NCBI GenBank assembly: GCA_963831005.1
Contig: CAWHOW010000026.1
Coordinates: 1-64,000 of the forward strand
Length of the DNA: 64,000 bases
Direction: 5' to 3'
Origin: CAWHOW01 sp963831005
GTDB taxonomy: Bacteria > Bacteroidota > Bacteroidia > Bacteroidales > CG2-30-32-10
The notes under the pieces are model-generated. The model was not told where the DNA came from. It worked only from the letters and a program-made list of their open reading frames with translations, and ran no database searches. The translations under genes were made by a program, and so were the position numbers. Positions 59,844 to 64,000 of the stretch are shown one piece after another. The first letter of the stretch is position 1, and every line of letters starts with the position of its first letter.

Positions 59844-59927
59844 GACTTGCAGTTCCTCATTAGGGACTTGCAGTAACTCCTTAAGGATTTGCTGTAACTC
59901 GCATAAGAATTGGAGAAAGTCGCCTAA
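59844..59927. repeat. Degenerate 21-bp tandem array, four units
   Basis: GACTTGCAG, GACTTGCAG, GATTTGCTG and GAATTGGAG start at 59844, 59865, 59886 and 59907, 21 bp apart. On the minus strand it reads as Leu/Glu/Gln heptads in a short frame (60071-59802) that otherwise overlaps the O-antigen ligase gene and is probably not a gene. Confidence 0.8.
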
Positions 59928-59970
59928 AAAATAGGGGAAATTGAGGAAGAAAAGTGAATATCGAATTAAC

Positions 59971-61542
59971 TTACTTGCGGCCTTTGACTTCAGTCTTACG
60001 ACCAAGTAAAAACAATACACTGAAGAAAACATAAAAAGTAAGCCCTGCCTGCGATTCAATAGTGTCTTCATTTGTCATGGAAAGCAGGAAGATGATGAAG
60101 AACACGAAATAATAAAAATCTTTTCTTACTCTTTTAAATGTGAAAGGATAGACCAGCACAAACAAAAACCACAATAACCCGAAGATGCCAAAGCCTACTG
60201 TAATTGAAAGAAACTGGTTGTGCGAGCGCAACCGCCATTGCTTTTTTAGCAGGGAATGCATTTTATCGTACTCTTGGGCAAAAGCAATATTCATATCGCC
60301 TGTGCCCACACCGTAAAGCCAATGCTCCTTAATAATCAGCCACGAAGCTTTCCAGTATTCCAAACGCTGCATCACAGAATGAGCATTAGGGTCGCCTGTT
60401 TTACTGTACTTGTCCAATTCCCAAATAGTCTCGTAAATGCGGGTCCTGAGTGAATACTGGTTCTGGCAGTTAATATTAACAGCCCCATCTTCAATTGATC
60501 TTATCTCGGCATCAGTAAGCTTATTCACGCCATCAGCATCTTTGTATAATCCTTTTGATGTGAGAAATCGGATAAGCGGATATTTCAGGTATTCCCCTTT
60601 ATTGTTATTGCCATCGTATTTCAGCCTGCTTCGTTTGTTCCATGCTTCTTCCATTTCCCATTCGTTGATATATCGCCACACATAATGGCCGTTCTCCATT
60701 TCGTTGCTCAGCGAATCGTGAGAATACCGATTTCCACGCGACGTAAACTTTTCAAGTTTTACATCTATGTCGGGCTTATACGAAAAATACTCTTTGAATA
60801 TATTGCCGACATACATGAAAACCACAAGAGAGCATATTACAGCCAATGCTATGAACCCGATTTTATAAAAAAGTTTCTTCGCCTGGAATATCATGATAAT
60901 AATAAGTAATAGACTTGTTATCACAAAAATGGTCAAGCCCGTAACTGATTCAAGTATGTACAGGAACACTATAAGCCATAGCGCTGCTGTTATGAAAATA
61001 ATCTTTTGAAATTTATTAAACTCTTTAACGGAAAAAATAAAATAGAACAGTATAAAAATAGAAAGACAGATGAAAAGGCTTAACCTGATATGAGAAACCC
61101 AAATGCTTATTTCACGGATGTCGTGGAAGTCAAGCGTAAAATAATTATACATACTTGCAAAAGTGGAGGCAATCACTGCCGAAATAAATATCATCAATAG
61201 TAAACGGAACCGTTTAATATCGAGTCCTTCGGTGGTAGATACAATAAGAGGCAGTATTAGTAAAGGAAATTTTAATTTTAGGTCTTTGTAGGCATAAGCA
61301 AAATCAGTGGTGTAAATAAGCCCTATTACATGCAGCAGGAAAAGCGAAGAAATTACTAATGCCAGCCTTGATTTAAAGAAATTGCGGAATTTACTCAGAA
61401 GATTTTTATCGGCAAGCCAATTTGCTGAAAGTATAATTTCCCCAATGCTTATGGAAAGTGTATTCAGCGGCAGGCCAAAGGCAATCAAAGCTAATCCAAA
61501 AAAATAAATAGTATGCTGATTAACTTTTACCCTAGCATTCAT
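59971..61542 (-). CDS. O-antigen ligase-family (WaaL-like) membrane protein
   Basis: A 523-aa polytopic membrane protein. About ten helices are split by a large hydrophilic loop (about 265-400), inside which lie RLEYWKASWLIIKEHWLYGVGTGDM and RLRSHNQFLSITVGFGIFGLLWF, the Wzy_C/O-antigen ligase core motifs. It would join polysaccharide to lipid A-core, or polymerise it, at the periplasmic face. A-LPS ligation is also needed for T9SS cargo anchoring, but this link is inference. It lies 36 bases downstream of the S41 protease start-to-stop run, with the same orientation. Confidence 0.85.
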   Translation of the reverse strand: MNARVKVNQHTIYFFGLALIAFGLPLNTLSISIGEIILSANWLADKNLLSKFRNFFKSRLALVISSLFLLHVIGLIYTTDFAYAYKDLKLKFPLLILPLIVSTTEGLDIKRFRLLLMIFISAVIASTFASMYNYFTLDFHDIREISIWVSHIRLSLFICLSIFILFYFIFSVKEFNKFQKIIFITAALWLIVFLYILESVTGLTIFVITSLLLIIIMIFQAKKLFYKIGFIALAVICSLVVFMYVGNIFKEYFSYKPDIDVKLEKFTSRGNRYSHDSLSNEMENGHYVWRYINEWEMEEAWNKRSRLKYDGNNNKGEYLKYPLIRFLTSKGLYKDADGVNKLTDAEIRSIEDGAVNINCQNQYSLRTRIYETIWELDKYSKTGDPNAHSVMQRLEYWKASWLIIKEHWLYGVGTGDMNIAFAQEYDKMHSLLKKQWRLRSHNQFLSITVGFGIFGLLWFLFVLVYPFTFKRVRKDFYYFVFFIIFLLSMTNEDTIESQAGLTFYVFFSVLFLLGRKTEVKGRK

Positions 61543-61578
61543 CCTTCAATTATCAACTAAATAGCGAACCCTCTGAAA

Positions 61579-63267
61579 TTATTTTTCTTTGTTCAGCACA
61601 ATAGTGCCCGACAGCAAGCCGGTATAAGTTTTAGTATCATTAAATGTTTCTATGGCTTTTTCCAATTCCTGGTCGTTTTCAAGGGTAGCTTCAAGCCTTC
61701 CTTTTTGATAATAATAACGTGAAACAATTTCCTCTTTCAGCAGTTGCTTTATTTCATCTTTAAACTTGCTTAGGTCGTCCTGTTTGTTCTGCATCATTTT
61801 GCTTTTCAGGGCTTCATACTCCACCTTAATGGCATCATAATATTTTTCATCTTCAGCGTTTTTCTTCAGGTCATCCAGTGACTGCTCGCTCTTTGTGGTG
61901 TACTCATAACTCTTGTCGGAGATGAAAGAAACAAAATCTTTATAAATATCATCAGTAATGGTAAAATCCTTAACTGCTGCAATGCTGGGATGGCTTATCC
62001 TGAACTTAGTTGCATAATCAAAAATTAAATATTTTTCCACCAGCTTAAATGAAATGTTTGCAAATTTTTTAGGCGTAAGATAAATGTCGGGTTCAATACC
62101 TCCGCCATCATATTCAGTTCTGCCATCTTTTGTTTTAAAAGCAACTTTGAGTGAATCGGGTATTTTAGCAACACTGCCATCTTCATGCTTCTGCGAATAG
62201 TCTATAGCTTGTATGCATCTTCCGCTTGGAATATAATATTTGGCTATAGTTACTTTAAGTTTAGTATTATAACTTAGCGGAACCACATTCTGGACAAGTC
62301 CTTTGCCGTACGTTCTTTCACCTATTATCACACCGCGGTCAAGGTCTTGGATTGCACCGGTAACAATCTCAGATGCAGATGCACTTCCCCTGTCAACAAG
62401 AATAATTAGAGGAATATCTTTATCAATGGCGGTGTTAAGTGTCCGGTGTGTGCTGTTCCTATCTTTAAGTTTTCCTTTCGTATTTACAACGGTGATTCCT
62501 TTATCAATGAATACATTAACGATATTTACAGCTTCATTCAATAAGCCTCCTCCATTTCCCCTTAAATCGAGTATGCAGTTTTTCATTCCTTTTTCTTTCA
62601 ATGTTACCACAGCATCTTTAACTTCTTTTCCGGCACCTTCATAAAAATTTGTGAGTTTGATGTAACCGTTCATATCATCAAGCATTCCACTATATTCAAC
62701 ATTGTTCAGTTTTATTTCAGCACGTTCAATTGTTTTATCAATAAGCTTTTCTTCGCCTTCTCTTTTTATCTGAATCTTAACGGTTGTTCCCGGTTGTCCT
62801 CTTAAAATATCAGTTACATCAGATGATGATTTTCCCTTAGCTGATTTGTCATTTATTGAAATGATCATATCACCTGCCCGAAGATCACTTTTCTGTGCAG
62901 GAAATCCTTCATACGGGTCAGAAATAACAACATAATCGCCATTCTTATGAATCAGGGAGCCTATGCCTCCATACTGACCTGTTGTCATTAATTTATAATC
63001 TTCCAGTTCTGATTCAGAAATAAATGTTGTATATGGGTCTAGGGATTCAAGCATGGCATTTATGCCTGTCTTCATTATTTCACCGGGCTTAATATCATCA
63101 ACATAATTATTGTTGAGTTCCTTGTACATCGTAGAAAAAATGTCAAGATTCTTTGCTATTTCAAAATCATTGTCAACAAAACTGAATGAAACAACTGATA
63201 TAAATGCAATGACTAATATTGCAATCCAAATTCTATATCTTCGGATTGATGTTCTATCTGTTTTCAT
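61579..63267 (-). CDS. C-terminal processing (S41) protease
   Basis: A 562-aa membrane-anchored or secreted protease: N-terminal helix (IWIAILVIAFISVVSFSF), then PDZ domain (about 85-165, TGQYGGIGSLIHKNGDYVVI, GDMIISINDKSAKG). The S41 core has NCILDLRGNGGGLLNEAV, the catalytic Ser in VDRGSASASEIVTGA, and Lys in GERTYGKGLVQ. A C-terminal helical extension (about 430-562) is typical for Bacteroidota CtpA-like enzymes. The ATG at 63267 is preferred over a frame start at 63300 that overlaps yidD. It trims periplasmic proteins from their C-termini. Confidence 0.92.
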   Translation of the reverse strand: MKTDRTSIRRYRIWIAILVIAFISVVSFSFVDNDFEIAKNLDIFSTMYKELNNNYVDDIKPGEIMKTGINAMLESLDPYTTFISESELEDYKLMTTGQYGGIGSLIHKNGDYVVISDPYEGFPAQKSDLRAGDMIISINDKSAKGKSSSDVTDILRGQPGTTVKIQIKREGEEKLIDKTIERAEIKLNNVEYSGMLDDMNGYIKLTNFYEGAGKEVKDAVVTLKEKGMKNCILDLRGNGGGLLNEAVNIVNVFIDKGITVVNTKGKLKDRNSTHRTLNTAIDKDIPLIILVDRGSASASEIVTGAIQDLDRGVIIGERTYGKGLVQNVVPLSYNTKLKVTIAKYYIPSGRCIQAIDYSQKHEDGSVAKIPDSLKVAFKTKDGRTEYDGGGIEPDIYLTPKKFANISFKLVEKYLIFDYATKFRISHPSIAAVKDFTITDDIYKDFVSFISDKSYEYTTKSEQSLDDLKKNAEDEKYYDAIKVEYEALKSKMMQNKQDDLSKFKDEIKQLLKEEIVSRYYYQKGRLEATLENDQELEKAIETFNDTKTYTGLLSGTIVLNKEK

Positions 63268-63296
63268 AATAATACTTTGTTTTAATACATATTTTA

Positions 63297-63518
63297 TCAC
63301 GGCACGGGATCAAAACCACTGCCCCCCCAAGGGCCGCATGAAAGAAAACGCTTTAGAGTAAGGTATCCTCCTTTAAAGGGGCCATATTTACTAATGGCAT
63401 CAATCCCATATTGTGAGCAACTTGGCACATATCTGCATGCAGATGGAAGAATTGGCGAAATTACCATTTTGTAAAATTTGATCAATAAAATCAGGAAACT
63501 ACCTAAAAGTTTCTTCAT
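63297..63518 (-). CDS. yidD: Membrane protein insertion efficiency factor YidD
   Basis: A 73-aa YidD: LIKFYKMVISPILPSACRYVPSCSQYGIDAI and GGYLTLKRFLSCGPWGGSGFDPVP, with the conserved Cys residues. It helps YidC-mediated insertion. It overlaps rnpA by 20 bases, the usual rnpA-yidD coupling. Confidence 0.95.
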   Translation of the reverse strand: MKKLLGSFLILLIKFYKMVISPILPSACRYVPSCSQYGIDAISKYGPFKGGYLTLKRFLSCGPWGGSGFDPVP

Positions 63519-63888
63519 CTTCTTTTGCTAAACGTTGTAAAATTAAAATTATTTTGTCTTCGACTTCTTTATATGGGATTATTATTTTTCCTGTATAAAT
63601 AAGCATAAAGGCTATTTTCTTTTTTGAACCATCAAGCTTTTCATAAAGAATACATTTATTTTTTCTGTATGCTTCTCGGGTAATTCTTTTGATCCTATTT
63701 CTGTCAACGGCATTTTTGAAATTCCTATGTGATGCAGTGATTAGGATTTTTGCAGGGGAAGCGCCTTCAAAATAGTCGTTAATCCATATTACTTTAAAAG
63801 GGCCAATGTAAAAGCTATTTCCCTTATCAAAAAGTTCTTTTATACTTTTTTTATCGCGTAAGCGTTCTTCCTTTTTAAACGATTGCAA
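63499..63888 (-). CDS. rnpA: Ribonuclease P protein component
   Basis: A 129-aa RnpA: FKKEERLRDKKSIKELFDKG at the N-terminus, ASHRNFKNAVDRNRIKRITREAYR with the RNA-binding RNR motif, and the closing helix. It supports the RNase P RNA in tRNA 5' maturation. The start is a TTG at 63888, as no ATG precedes the conserved part. The N-terminus could differ by a few residues. Confidence 0.9.
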   Translation of the reverse strand: MQSFKKEERLRDKKSIKELFDKGNSFYIGPFKVIWINDYFEGASPAKILITASHRNFKNAVDRNRIKRITREAYRKNKCILYEKLDGSKKKIAFMLIYTGKIIIPYKEVEDKIILILQRLAKEDEETFR

Positions 63889-63931
63889 TGCAAAATATTT
63901 GTTTCCGGGTTATAATAAGAAACGGAAAGGG

Positions 63932-64000
63932 TTACTTAGACTTTAACGCTTTTTCAAGGTACTGTTCCAATGCCATAGCCATTGAAGGAACCTTAGGAGT
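63932..64000 (-). CDS. hemD: 3' end of probable uroporphyrinogen-III synthase
   Basis: Only the last 22 codons are in the window (TPKVPSMAMALEQYLEKALK then SK and stop at 63932). The ending APSMTMALEQYI-like is typical of Bacteroidota HemD, and hemD often precedes rnpA in this phylum. Partial, so tentative. Confidence 0.55.
   Translation of the reverse strand, partial: TPKVPSMAMALEQYLEKALKSK

Noticed and set aside
59802..60071. 89-aa minus-strand frame with Leu/Glu heptads
   Set aside because: It mostly overlaps the O-antigen ligase gene and the heptads come from the 21-bp array; no start signals.

Overview
The window looks like a low-GC chromosome segment of a Bacteroidota bacterium, probably an anaerobic or microaerophilic Bacteroidia. 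Four things point there. There are seven proteins with C-terminal type IX secretion (T9SS) sorting domains and at least two T9SS machinery-type genes (PorG-like DUF6089 and PorZ). The gene orders DUF6089-uppS-bamA-ompH-ompH, porZ-recO and (hemD)-rnpA-yidD are typical of the phylum. Many intergenic regions carry the Bacteroidota -7 box TAnnTTTG, which fixes several start codons. Shine-Dalgarno sequences are mostly absent. No rRNA, tRNA or CRISPR array was seen.

Layout. 0-6.6 kb: envelope biogenesis block (two tandem PorG-like barrels, uppS, bamA, two OmpH/Skp chaperones) closed by a strong bidirectional terminator. 6.6-8.7 kb: gamma-carbonic-anhydrase-like protein and nadB on the minus strand. 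8.8-14.2 kb: accessory stretch with intergenic repeats, a LytTR regulator, an unrecognised 255-aa protein and two T9SS cargo proteins. 14.2-17.2 kb: secreted GH18/CUB protein. 17.3-22.2 kb: sigma-54 activator, lptE, TPR-like protein, secG, groES-groEL. 22.4-30.4 kb: GT-C glycosyltransferase, AcpH, PhoH, cupin, glycosyltransferase, GtrA, TPR proteins, cytidine deaminase. 30.5-33.1 kb: frame-broken S74/collagen-like surface protein and a T9SS protein. 33.2-35.6 kb: 176-bp repeat elements, and an IS3-family element sitting precisely inside a 21-bp tandem array.

35.7-45.9 kb is a single minus-strand, seven-gene redox operon. It encodes NuoE-like, NuoF-like, a 1232-aa NuoG/GltD/molybdopterin fusion, a zinc-ribbon protein, NfnA-like, an NfnB-like protein carrying the same zinc-ribbon module at its N-terminus, and rubrerythrin. 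It resembles a Sporomusa-type (Stn) electron-bifurcating transhydrogenase next to an NfnAB pair, and is the most interesting system here. No [FeFe] hydrogenase H-cluster gene is present.

46-55.6 kb: secreted chagasin-papain fusion, IS5-family element, porZ-recO, and a decayed glycosyltransferase pair hit by an IS1595-family element with an 8-bp target duplication. 56-64 kb: T9SS protein, lipoproteins, a third OmpH-like protein, O-antigen-ligase-like protein, S41 protease, yidD, rnpA and the 3' end of probable hemD.

A recurring theme is intergenic tandem arrays with a 21-bp period (or about 42 bp), each locus with its own unit sequence. All functional statements come from reading the sequence and knowledge of protein families; no searches were run.
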